DNA of 64,000 nt from Euglena gracilis. Its lineage: Eukaryota; Euglenida; Euglenophyceae; Euglenales. The DNA lies in contig CP154955.1 in NCBI GenBank assembly GCA_039621445.1, positions 38,386,426 through 38,450,425 on the forward strand, read 5' to 3'. The position numbers and the translations under genes were made by a program. The notes beneath the pieces are model-generated. The model saw nothing but the letters and a program-made list of their open reading frames with translations, searched no databases and had not been told where the DNA came from. This document shows positions 23,832-32,311 of the stretch, piece after piece. Each line of letters starts with the position of its first letter. Within the stretch, counting starts at the first letter, position 1.

Positions 23832-25776
23832 TATGCGTATGTTTTGCACTTAAATACCAGAGCACACAAAACTCATCCGACACCCCCCATGCCCCGCCGT
23901 GGCCACCAGCATCGCCTGCCGGAGGTCGGGGTCCTTCCGGTACACCGCCAGCGCCGCCCGGTAGCAGTGCCCCGCCGCGGCGAAGTCCCCCGTCACGTTG
24001 CAGTGCACGTTGCCCAGGTTGCCCCACGCTGCCGCCGTGCGGGCGCCATCCCGCAGCAGCGCGGCCTGGGCCTGGGCCGCCTCGTAGAAGCGCACGGCGT
24101 TGGTGGCGTCTGCCAGCCGTCCGAAGTGGACCCCGAGCTCCATCGCCACCGCATACCGGTGGCCGCTTGGGCCCTGCGACCCCTCAACCCCACAGAGGGA
24201 CCCAAAGCAAGGTAATCATGGACGGCAGGGAAGGAAACTGACCACACAACAAAAAGGAAATCCTCCGCGAGAAGACGCACATTCCACACACCTCTGCAAA
24301 AATCTCCCCCCCCCTCGTTTCCTGCAACAACCCCGGACGTATGTTTTCCCATGCGTTTGCCAACGCTGGCCAACCGCCACCCATGCACGGGTGCCCCAGG
24401 ATGCGGGGCCAGCCACTTGCGGGAGAGGGCGGGGTTAGGCCTCTTTTGACCAGTCTCGGGGGGGGGCAGCTGTTGGGGGGTCTGTTTCCCAAAGCAGAAA
24501 CCCCACCTTCACCTTGGCTGGGTGGGGCTAGCTTTGGGTCAAGCTGTGCCCGATCCTGAAGAATTTTTTAAAAGAATGGCCAGGCTCAGGCTCCGGAGGG
24601 CCAAAGCACTTACAGTTGGGGGGGGAGTGCCTTGGCCTTGGCTGTCTGCATTTCCTGCAACAGAGGCCTGGGCGGGATACAGAACGTTGGCCGGCAGCAG
24701 GGCCGCGGTGCCGTAGCCGAGGCGCGCCGCGTCGTGCAGCACCGCCCACGCCTCCAACAGCAGCGGGAGGCGCCCCGCGGGTCCCTGGCCGCCCGCGCTG
24801 TCCGTACCGCTCACCGCCTCGCCGGCAGACCTCCCCCCAGGCGGCCTGGGCCAAATTGTATTCATGGAGCCCGACCCAGACCAGAGGGAGGAGTACCTCA
24901 GGGCGGAGGATGGCTCACACGGCCATATGGCCTCACTGCTGGAACCCTTGGCAACTCAGCCGAGCGAGGTTGGGGGGGTGAGTGGCCGGAATAAGGCGCC
25001 AACAATGATCCCATCGTGCCTGACAAATATTCCATGTCCAAGGGGGTGCCAGCAATTTAATACTTGGCGTCTACACGAGTCAACAGTTTCCTTGCGACTT
25101 CGGAAGGAAATAAAATTCGTTGCGTTCTGCAAACAAAGCTTTATCATCCGAAGGCTGCCTGGTCCTGGGATAAATGAAAAATATATGCAGCAATGTGAAG
25201 TTCCCGCGGGTGCTTCAGTGCCGGGGAGGATCTGGAAGTGGTACAGGGCCAGGGCTGTGTTAATCGCCTCTGCTTGTTGGGTCTGAGCCTGCCGCCAGCG
25301 GCACTGGCAGGGCTTTGCCGAAGACTGACAAGAAGGCTGGGGGGTTAGTGTCTTATCCCGTTGGCCAGTTAATTTTTTGGGCCCTCCGTTGTGGCTGTTG
25401 TCGTACGGAGTCGGTGGCATGCGGGGGATCCTGTTGGTTTCCCCCGTGCTTTGAGAACGAGCACAGAACAAGAACGGAGCCACCCCCCCCCCCGGAAACG
25501 GTACACTCAAGGAACTGTTAGGATCGTTCACACTGGCCGACGTGCCCACATAGGAGGTGGTCAGATTGCCAAGACTGGCCGACCTGTGCCCCCCCCCCCT
25601 CGAAGGCGGGAGGTCGGGGAGGGAAACCAGAGAGTTTGCGATCGAGCCCCCCACCCCCCCCCCCGAAATGCGCGTGGGCATGTGCGAGGGCAAAGCCCCG
25701 GGCGGTGCAGCCGCATGGCGTACAGGACGGCGGCGGCCAGGGCCGGCCCGGCCCACAGCAGGGCCCGCGGCGGCAT
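10978..25776 (-). CDS. TPR-CHAT protein, multi-exon gene span
   Basis: About 18 minus-strand exons read in order as a hydrophobic N-terminal segment (25776-25690), TPR-type helical repeats (24817-21895), a linker (21314-19613) and a CHAT domain (19382-12818), with a probable last exon at 11049-10978. CHAT (caspase HetF associated with TPRs) is a caspase-like cysteine protease fold usually fused to TPRs. Its hallmarks appear in the expected order: YSL (19.2 kb), VVVPEGPLAAVPFAAL (17.3 kb), VIASLTAAEV and the His block VLHLHG (16.5 kb), the Cys block SLVTLCGS (15.0 kb), LLLSAGAARAVTHLWPA (14.0 kb), LVQLYRTL (13.7 kb) and WAGLVLYGLP (12.8 kb). Candidate catalytic His and Cys are both present. 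Substrate and location are unknown. The N-terminal hydrophobic exon suggests membrane attachment, but its linkage is inferred. Confidence 0.7.
12818..12913 (-). CDS. CHAT domain C-terminal exon
   Basis: Acceptor CGTCAG and donor GTAGCG bracket VPPAAVRQVLCQAVRSGADP then ATWAGLVLYGLP. The W-A-x-x-V/L-x-G ending is the usual end of a CHAT domain. Confidence 0.65.
13603..13717 (-). CDS. CHAT domain exon (AQ helix)
   Basis: The minus frame reads WRWPSEQAAGQLVQLYRTLR, then AAGTASAPLSHAQAG. It corresponds to the CHAT helix that ends in an A-Q pair. Acceptor GGCCAG is at 13718-13723; the donor is not clear. Confidence 0.55.
13941..14018 (-). CDS. CHAT domain exon (GL-AGA-LW block)
   Basis: The minus frame reads VSGLTCAAHLLLSAGAARAV, then THLWPA. 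It matches the family block GL...FL.AGA..V..TLWPV. Acceptor GGCAG is at 14019-14023. Confidence 0.65.
14905..15000 (-). CDS. CHAT domain exon with candidate catalytic Cys
   Basis: The minus frame reads SLVERTPLRTSLVTLCGSPP. The L-V-x-L-x-C context is where CHAT and caspase-like proteases place the nucleophilic cysteine (usually LSAC). Donor GTCCGAAG follows CAG at 14901-14904. Confidence 0.6.
15262..15665. repeat. GGGTCTTATT element cluster
   Basis: AATAAGAC and GTCTTATT words occur in both orientations at 15270-15295, 15336-15347, 15610-15620 and 15640-15655, separated by T-rich sequence. It is related to 18232-18450. The rest of 15010-16400 shows no coding island. Confidence 0.5.
16407..16590 (-). 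CDS. CHAT domain exon with candidate catalytic His
   Basis: The minus frame reads RPMVISPAAPHGPEALVIAS, then LTAAEVVDEEAALPEGVAGA and AVLHLHGCNW. The LP.A..EV...A...V.HL..H pattern is the first half of the CHAT active site. Donor GTCTCC is at 16401-16406. The 5' edge is not clear. Confidence 0.6.
16656..16745. repeat. GT microsatellite in CHAT gene intron
   Basis: An imperfect (GT)n/(GTGC)n tract. Confidence 0.85.
17205..17379 (-). CDS. CHAT domain exon (PEGPL-VPF block)
   Basis: The minus frame reads AAQLVVVPEGPLAAVPFAAL, then HRNARFLCEEYALAVAPSLR. It matches the CHAT core strand L.ivPdG.L..vPFaaL.....LiE.y.....PS. A GT donor at 17203-17204 is plausible. It joins exon 17472-17525 across a 92-nt element-derived intron. 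Confidence 0.7.
17380..17471 (-). other. 92-nt intron made of one mobile element plus one target duplication
   Basis: CAG lies at intron +4 to +6 and CTG at -8 to -6. Excision restores CTG CAG GAC GCC in frame. Because the duplication is repeated, the same product also results from GC-AG splicing at 17378-17469. Retention would shift the frame, since 92 is not a multiple of three. Confidence 0.75.
17385..17468. mobile_element. 84-bp MITE inside the CHAT gene
   Basis: Terminal inverted repeats are CAGGGCAGTA and TACTGCCCTG (10 of 10). Perfect 8-bp target duplications CCTGCAGC lie at 17377-17384 and 17469-17476. The interior contains a GGGGTCGACCCC palindrome. It is homologous to 44247-44341. 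Confidence 0.85.
17472..17525 (-). CDS. CHAT domain exon upstream of the 92-nt intron
   Basis: The frame reads RGLPWRRAALIGPL and continues, after removal of 17380-17471, as QDALPAPSAGDRPDAAQ. This W..L..P....L text normally precedes the VPEG strand in CHAT domains. Confidence 0.55.
18232..18450. repeat. GGGTCTTATT inverted-repeat element
   Basis: AATAAGACCCC at 18234-18244 faces GGGGGTCTTATT at 18281-18292 and again at 18424-18436, with poly-G tracts between. The same words occur at 15265-15660, so this is a dispersed repeat family in the introns. Confidence 0.55.
18688..18815 (-). CDS. CHAT domain exon (linker)
   Basis: The minus frame reads RHPPVLPPPYPGPVAFLPAI, then ARTLAAPADAGPFLGLLREL and QPGPA before the donor GTCCAC at 18682-18687. 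It lies between the first strand and the VPEG block. The 5' edge is not defined. Confidence 0.45.
18924..19013 (-). CDS. Candidate exon, TPR-CHAT gene
   Basis: Acceptor GGGCAG at 19014-19019 and donor GTCGAC. Two frames are open: LECRPLPALARMLTWTSADA, and one giving HADVDLRRRFAQDSALRG. The correct phase is undecided. Confidence 0.4.
19206..19382 (-). CDS. CHAT domain N-terminal exon
   Basis: Acceptor TTAGAG and donor GTGGTG bracket REAAAGHNLAARLRLSPRLP, then PLVALQSAADRWGCTFVLYS and LLPFERGAHAW. The V-x-Y-S strand followed by a short linker is the usual start of a CHAT domain. Confidence 0.55.
19613..19745 (-). CDS. Linker exon, TPR-CHAT gene
   Basis: Acceptor GCCAG at 19746-19750 and donor GTCTCC at 19607-19612 bracket SERDTGGPAGLPTPPLAFRH, then VAALGVADDRRAAALPQPAP. 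It is Ala/Pro-rich with no domain recognised. Confidence 0.4.
19760..21140. other. Intron sequence without recognised coding
   Basis: At 20335-20470 there are repeated TTATCTGTAG and GATAAGCTAA words. At 20845-20960 there are GGAGGCTC/GAGCCTCC and CGAACGAC/GTTCGAGG inverted motifs able to fold. Confidence 0.5.
21148..21314 (-). CDS. Exon between TPR and CHAT regions
   Basis: Acceptor AGAG at 21315-21318 and a GT donor at 21146-21147 bracket ATPGPLASPYLLLATRHLGG, then SGRTALHSRQRVLNAPLFAA. It is helical and may be a diverged TPR. Confidence 0.45.
21895..22005 (-). CDS. TPR exon, TPR-CHAT gene
   Basis: The minus frame reads AVGRLHALGDWPALARLATH, then LGHALLARGQPDTAALS. Its L.ALGD.......A..LG.AL...G pattern is a TPR. 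Acceptor CCCAG is at 22006-22010. Confidence 0.55.
22261..22315 (-). CDS. Short TPR exon, TPR-CHAT gene
   Basis: A 55-bp exon with acceptor GGGCAG and a strong donor GTGCGT encodes AQDSRRLLAEATAHYKE, the second helix of a TPR. Confidence 0.55.
22721..22909 (-). CDS. TPR exon, TPR-CHAT gene
   Basis: The minus frame reads VDLAERRADAALQGYRRAHD, then AAACAAAHASLGNAYWTLAA. The A..SLGNAYW core is a classical TPR helix A. A GT donor at 22719-22720 ends the exon. Confidence 0.65.
23404..23552 (-). CDS. TPR exon, TPR-CHAT gene
   Basis: Acceptor TGTGCAG precedes ATANLGLALLMQKDYPTARA, then TLQQGLDLARRLGDAAGEST. It is a canonical TPR (NLG.AL......A......L.L...LGD..GE). Confidence 0.7.
23643..23835. repeat. 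GT and GTGC microsatellite between TPR exons
   Basis: (GT)n is followed by (GTGC)n with one phase break near 23795. It lies in the intron between exons 23907 and 23552. Confidence 0.9.
23907..24173 (-). CDS. TPR exon, TPR-CHAT gene
   Basis: The longest exon seen, 267 bp. Acceptor TCGCAG; the frame reads MELGVHFGRLADATNAVRFY, then AAAWGNLGNVHCNVTGDFAA and GHCYRAALAVYRKD. It carries two TPR motifs, with a GTGGCC donor. Confidence 0.7.
24686..24817 (-). CDS. TPR-region exon, TPR-CHAT gene
   Basis: The minus frame reads GPAGRLPLLLEAWAVLHDAA, then RLGYGTAALLPAN, ending at donor GTTCTG. It is helical and upstream of the clear TPRs. Confidence 0.5.
25690..25776 (-). CDS. Candidate first exon with hydrophobic segment, TPR-CHAT gene
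   Basis: ATG at 25774-25776 opens MPPRALLWAGPALAAAVLYA, a probable signal anchor, then MRLHRPGL. An overlapping ATG at 25778-25780 opens a different frame. Linkage to the TPR exons is by order only. Confidence 0.35.
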
Positions 25777-25799
25777 CCATGCAGGGGGGCAGCGACACC

Positions 25800-26770
25800 G
25801 ACGATGGCGACACCGCTGCGGTGGGGGTGGGGCGGGGGTGGGGGTTGCCGGCCTGGACCAGCCCCCCCCCCCCCCCCGCAACCCAGACACACAAAGCAAA
25901 TTACTTCAACGAAGCGCGCGGCACTGGTTTGAACCTGCCCCCTCCCACCAAAATTGTTCCATAAAAGGTCGGCCAGTGCCAAGGACTCTGACAGATTTCT
26001 GGTGAAGGTGCTGAATTGTTAAGACCTTCATAATTTACTTCCCCCCGGCACATTTCCAACAGCTTTCAACAGGTGGCATCCACCAAGGCAATGTTCGGAA
26101 GCAGATAAACGTAAAGATCAAACCCTACACCATGAACGTGCCAGCCGCTGAGCATGAAGAAAAACAGGGAGACCAAGCATTCAGTCACATTCTAACCAGA
26201 AAGAATGACTAAAGATTGATGGCCCATTTTCATGGCAAATTAAATGCGCAGTGTTCGCAAAGGTCATCAAAAGCATGAGAGCATCTGCTCATCTCATCTC
26301 AGTGCACACACGGATGCCTTCCCAACGGCACCTTGTGTTTGGTGTTTTCCATTCCCCATATTTTCTCCCCTCGGAAGGTTCGGTGGGCCACCAGACGCTC
26401 ATGTGGTCTACATATGCCCCCCCCTGCGCATGGGAAACGGTCATGCTTGTGGAATGCGCCACATTGCCTGGTCACCATGTGATGAGATGTCACATGGCCG
26501 CGTTGAACGTTTCCCCACACATACCACAAGGCAAAAGCATTGCCACAGGTGCCACAGGGGGCCAGTGCCGTGAAAAAAAGGCACCAGCGTTCAGTTCTGG
26601 CCGCTGGCCAGCCAAGGGGACGAATGCCGCAGCACCGCATGGGGAGGGCTGGGACACTGCTGCGCCACAGGCGAGAGCCGCCGACCAATCACAGCCGATG
26701 AGCGCTCGCCCGTGCCGTGCTCTGCTAAAGAGCGACGCCGCCCTCCCCCCACGGCCCCTCTTCGCGCCTC
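25800..26770. other. Probable intergenic stretch
   Basis: No coding island was found between the presumed 5' end of the TPR-CHAT gene and the stop codon of the HSP33 gene. Confidence 0.4.
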
Positions 26771-26776
26771 CAGCTC

Positions 26777-26875
26777 TCAGCCGCCACCCGGGGTGAGCCG
26801 GAGGTCGATCAACTCCTGCACACGCGGCCGCTCCAGTGGCATGTCCCGGCAGCACCACTCGCATCGCGCGTTGAG
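26777..26875 (-). CDS. HSP33 terminal exon, second Zn cysteine pair
   Basis: Acceptor GCAG, then [32 protein letters not shown] and a TGA stop at 26777-26779. CEWC is the C-terminal CxxC of the redox switch. A third Cys follows directly. Confidence 0.75.
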   Translation of the reverse strand, partial: LNARCEWCCRDMPLERPRVQELIDLRLTPGGG

Positions 26876-28000
26876 CTGCGGTGGGGCGGGCCATGAATAG
26901 ATTTGATGCCTACCGTGGCGAGTGAAACAGAGCATTTCACAATAAGCTTCCTCCACTATGACCAAACATGAAATCTGACACATTGCACAAACAGCTTCTT
27001 TGCAAACCTGCTGACGCCCATGGGCATGGCCTTATCCATCACGAGTGCTTGCGCCTTTGTGGTGGCGCCTTTGTGCGCGTTGGTGCGTTCGGGCGGGAGT
27101 GTGCGTGCCCCTGTGCCTGCTCATCTGTCTGTGAGATGGCAGCATTTTCTTTCGTGGGTGTGTGGGGGGCGTGTTTGCGGGTGGTGTGCGGGTCGCATGT
27201 TTGCGCGTGTGGAAACCGTGTGTGTGCCACAGATGGATGGGTGGACGAGCACCTCCTCCGGGGAGGCGAGGATGTCGCGCAGGTCATCCACGGGCAACAT
27301 CTTCAGCACCGCGTACACCGCCTCGGTGGAGCAGTTCTTGCACCACAGCCGGGGGCTGCTGGCCGTCCAAAGCCCTGCAAGGCGAGTCGCATGGAGGGGG
27401 GAGGAAGAAGTTTCGCAGGGTTGGGCCCAATGCAAGGTGTGGGGTGCCAGAATGCACACAACAGTTCTGCCACGGTACTGGCATAGGGCATGCCAGTCGT
27501 GTTCACCGGTTCCAAGAACAGAAATCAAAACCGTATAATGGAAGACCCAAGAGCTGAAATACCACACCGATGATGACAACAACGACAGTAAAACAAAAGC
27601 AGCAGTAGCGACAACAACACCAAGAAAATTTGTGAGATGCAGGCCTGTTATTGTTCATCATTCCAAGCGGAGAAGAGCCACCGCCCGACAGCCATTCCGC
27701 CGCCATCAGCCTGCCTGTTATGGAAGGCCCCACCCACGCACCCGAGGCTGCACAGGATGACCTGGTGGGGGGTCACCCCCCACCCAACCTGGAACCTGGG
27801 AGATGGGGTCGGACGCTCCCATCAAACCCCACCAACCCAACACAAAAAAAATTCACCGAAAAATTGCGAACAAAAACTTTGAGCAAAATATTAGCGGCCC
27901 TGGAAAAACACACACAACAAGAAAAGGTGGTGGGAGTGTCCAACCCCCACACACAACAAAGCCGGGGATGGGGTGGTCGACCATTGGCCAATCCACAACC

Positions 28001-28041
<41 letters not shown>

Positions 28042-30844
28042 TCTCACACACACGCACGCACACACACACACACCAACCCACACACAACCCACACACTGTG
28101 CATGGTACAGACTACAAACTACACAATGCAACACGGGGCACACGGGGCTGAAGGTCCAGCAGCAGTTCGTCCACGATGCGGGCCGGGCTCAGCCCCGCCT
28201 GCAGCAGGTCCCCCGCCCCCCGGGCGTCGTTCTCGACCATCAGCTTGGCGAGGTTGAGCTCCACCGTGCTGATCGTCTCCTCGCTGGCTCCCGGGAGGAG
28301 CTGCACCAGATAGCCAGCCGGCAGGGCCCCACCCAGGGACCAGTTTGCACCAGCCAGTGACGTGTGCGTGGCATGCCCGCAACACGTGGCACGCACACGG
28401 ACATACCAACCCACCCCCCGTTGAAAATGCCATCTGGCAGTTGGGCTGGTGCGGGGATCCTGACAGGTTCTCAAGGCATATGACATTTTACCGATATGGA
28501 CCTACCCACCCATCCATTGTCTGGCCTGTTAGGCTAAAGATGGAATCTCAGGGACCCCTTCCACACGTGTCAGGTACGTAGCAGCGGGGGGAAATGCACC
28601 AGCCGGCCTCGAAATAAAATGCACAATAATGTGCAAAATCCAAAGGAAGAAAAGGAAAAAACACAAAATGCAAGATCACCCAAAAACATGCACCAAATTC
28701 ACAAGAAATATGTCAATTTCAAAAAAGCAATTTTTTTAAAAAAAATGCAAAAAATTGGCCAAAAGAATGTGGAAAATTGGAGAAATCGCACACCAAAATT
28801 TGAGGGAAATGCGCCAAAAAGCAAAAAAAGTGCTGAAAAAAATGGGCAAAGCGGAAAAAAATCTCAAAAAAAATGCAATGCACAAAAAATGCGAAAAAAA
28901 ATTGCGAAACTCATTTCTCCCCCGTGTCTGCAGGTGTCAAGGCCCTGGCCCCCAGCAGAAAGCGTCCCTGCAGGGTGGAAAGGCGGGAGCTATTGTCCCT
29001 CGCAGGACGTGCGATGCTCTGTTTCAATGGTTGCAAGATTGTTATTCATATCCCACAGGGAAAACGAATCTTTCCTTGTAGCCTTCATCTCTGTCAGTAC
29101 TGAAGGGGAATATCGCCTCTTCAGTGCCTTGCAAAAGACTCTCTCAGACTCGATTGGGCCAAAATGTTAACCAGTATGGGGAAGGGGCGGGAACGCAACA
29201 TGGACGCTCAAAAAACGCGACAAAAAAAAGCAAATAAAAAACAAGCAAGTAAACACAAAAAACCGCAAAATTTAAAAATCCTTTAGGAGCTCCCCCGGGA
29301 TGTACACTTTTCCACTGAAGAGAACTTGAAAAAGGTTTGGCTCTGGTGGGAATATTCACCATTTTGCATAAAAACAAGCATTTTGTTGACCCAAAAATGT
29401 AAAAATATTTTAAAAAAACATACAAAAATTTTGGTCTCGGAGGAAAATGGGGCCCAAAACGAGGATTTTTTCTTTGTGAAATTTTTTCCAAAAAATCACC
29501 CGGAAAAAAAAAAGCAAACAAACATTTAAAAAGCAAAAAAAAAACCTGCAAATTTTGCAAAAATCAAAATAACCTAAAAAACAACAAAAAAAAAACACAT
29601 TGTGTTTCCCCCCCACTGGTCACTACAATAATATTGGCAACGTTAGACTTTTGGGAACCCCCCGGGGGGGGGGGGTCCCACCAATAAAACTAGGATCCAA
29701 TCCCCCACCAGAAATTCCGAAAACTGGTCAGTCCTGCCATTTTCAAATTCTGAACGGGTTTGGGTTTGGAGGTATTGGAAGGATTGGATTGTGTCTAATT
29801 TGTGTGCAAAGATTGGCTGGATTAGGACCAAAGGCCTGGGGTTAAGCCTCATTTTAGACCAAAATGCTGTCCAACCTTTGGCCTTTATCCTGAATGTGAC
29901 CCCCAATTCTGCGGGTTAACCTACCCTGTCCCTATCTCAATCATTAGTGCATCCTGCTCGGGGGGGGGGGGGGGGGCCATGGAGATCAACTTTGGAATTG
30001 ACCCTCGGTCGGCCCTGGCAAAATCGCAGTAGCAGGCCGAAAAATGTGGTTGGCCGAAGACCCCAGGTGGTCAGGTCTTTTTCTTGTGGGACCCCCCCCC
30101 AGGGGGTCCCACGAGCCTAAAACTTACATTTTTACTTCTCTTGAACAGAGTCTTCCTGGAGACAGTTCGTTAGTTTGCAACGATTTGCAACAATTTATCG
30201 ACTTCGAGAGAGTTTCAGCAAAGAAGATTGATACACCCAATAAAAAGTGAACCTCTCCAGGGCAAACTGGCCAAATGAAATCCAGTATTCCTTTTCTTTC
30301 CCTGAAAGTTGGTTCCTTGCCGGACCTTTCAGACAGAGATGATAGCGGGGGAGGTGGGCAGGTTGCCTTTCCATACCCTGCCCTTCACCTGCTGCCCAAC
30401 GGCAAGAGAGTGGGCGAGTGCGGCTGCCATATGCCGCCAGCGGTGGGGAGACCACACACCTGCACCCTCGGCCCGGGGTAGGCACACGCCCGCCGCCAGC
30501 GCGGAGCGGACCTGCTCAGACCGGTCGAGGTAGTTGGCGACGTCCTCCGGGATGTTGCCGCCAGGCTGCACTCGATCAAACTCGGGGGGGGGGGGTAGGG
30601 TCTCGGTCTCATTGCCCTTTGGGGTACCTGCAAACAACCACCCCCCCTCCCCCCTACGGGGTCGGCCACGCCTTCAAAGGCAGTCCGATTGCCACGCGTG
30701 ATCTCCGTGATGCCGCTGTACGTCCCGGCGAAGTCCGGGTTGGGGTGGGACCGCACCACCTCGATGGTGCCCTTGCCGATGGCGGTCGCCATGTCCACCC
30801 CGGCCACCTGTGCCACCGCACACACACACACGCGCGCGCGCGCG

Positions 30845-30875
<31 letters not shown>

Positions 30876-32266
30876 GCACGCACACACACACACACGCGCG
30901 CGCGCACGCACGCACACAAACACACACAGACACACATGCGCGCGCATGGGCACCCACCCCTGGCCAAGTGGCCATCGCCCAGTCGCCTTCTTAAATGGGA
31001 ATGGAAGAGCACAGCGACCCTACACGGTTGGTGCAAGGAAGCCGTGGTAGGAAGGCAGGCAGCGGGTGTTGACCAACGTCCTTTCGTTGGTCAACGCAAA
31101 CAATGAGCTTCACTCATCAAGACGCCCGCTCCGCTCTGCATCTGTTGTTCTGCTTTTCTGTTGTCCTGGGAACAGGTACACCCAATCAGCAGCGTGGAAA
31201 GGCAACAAAATGCATTTGCGCGTGGCGGGACCTTCTCGTTGCCGCAGTAGCCGCGGACGCGGCCGGTGCCGTCCGCCACCGCCACGACGCCGTTGAGGGG
31301 GCCGTCGCCCCGCACCCGTAGCTGGAACGTCTCCAGCTCGTCCCGGCGCCCGGCAGCCAGCAGAAGGGCCGAGGCGGGCCAGGGGCCGGGGCACAGAAGG
31401 GGGGGGCAGAGCCGGGGGTGCCCCCCAACCCGTCTCCGGGTCACGGCGGAAAAGCTGGCAAGCCCCCCATCCCATTCTGGGAGGAACCACGAGCACAGCA
31501 TTGGCAATCCGAGGCTGGTGGGGGGGGGGGGGGCGGCGGCAGAGCAGCAGGGCCGGCCCCTGGCTGGCTGCCTGGCCGAGGGCCACCGTGCCGAGGGGGC
31601 CCGAGCCGTGCATCCGCTGCAGCTCCGCGACCAGGCTGGAGATCTGGACCGCCCGCACCGCCACCTCCCCGTTGCCCGACTGCGGCACCGGCCACGGCAC
31701 CGGCGCACAGTTCGGAGAGAGGCAAACATCAGTCTGCCTGTCTCAAGGGTGGGGGGGCTGCCACGGTTCCATTTTGTTTCCGTTTCCATCCATTTCGTTC
31801 GATGGGGTTAAAAGGCAGGGTTTAGTTAGGATCTGCCCCACTGCGAAAAGCAAAAAAAACGCCGCCTCAAAAGGATTCCATGTTCCAGCGGCACAATACT
31901 GCTGAGGTACCCCGGCCATCACGGCCATCACAGACAGGCCCATCAAAGCCTGCCCCCCACCCACACACCAGCGCAGTGATGAGGCGGTCGCCCTCCTCCG
32001 CCAGCCGGTACGCCTCCTCCCGCGAGATCTCCACTCCCACCTCCCATGGGGCTGGGCTGCAGAGGTGGGGAATCGGGAGGTGCACCACGAGCACTGTGGT
32101 CACCCATGGGCACTGTGGTCACCTGCCATGCGATGTGCTACAGATGACGGTGTGCGGGAGGCACTGTGGTGGCGGTGTTGGGAGGAGGATACGTGTGCGT
32201 GTGCGTGCGTGCGTGTGCGTGCATGTGTGCGCGTGCATGTGCATTGGTGTGTGTGTGCGTGCGTGC

Positions 32267-32311
<45 letters not shown>

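Noticed and set aside
31373-31565. Exact borders of the HSP33 intron between GQAA and SALLL
   Set aside because: CAG/CTG and repeats are present near both ends, but no placement satisfied the offset rule and the frame together, so no borders are claimed.
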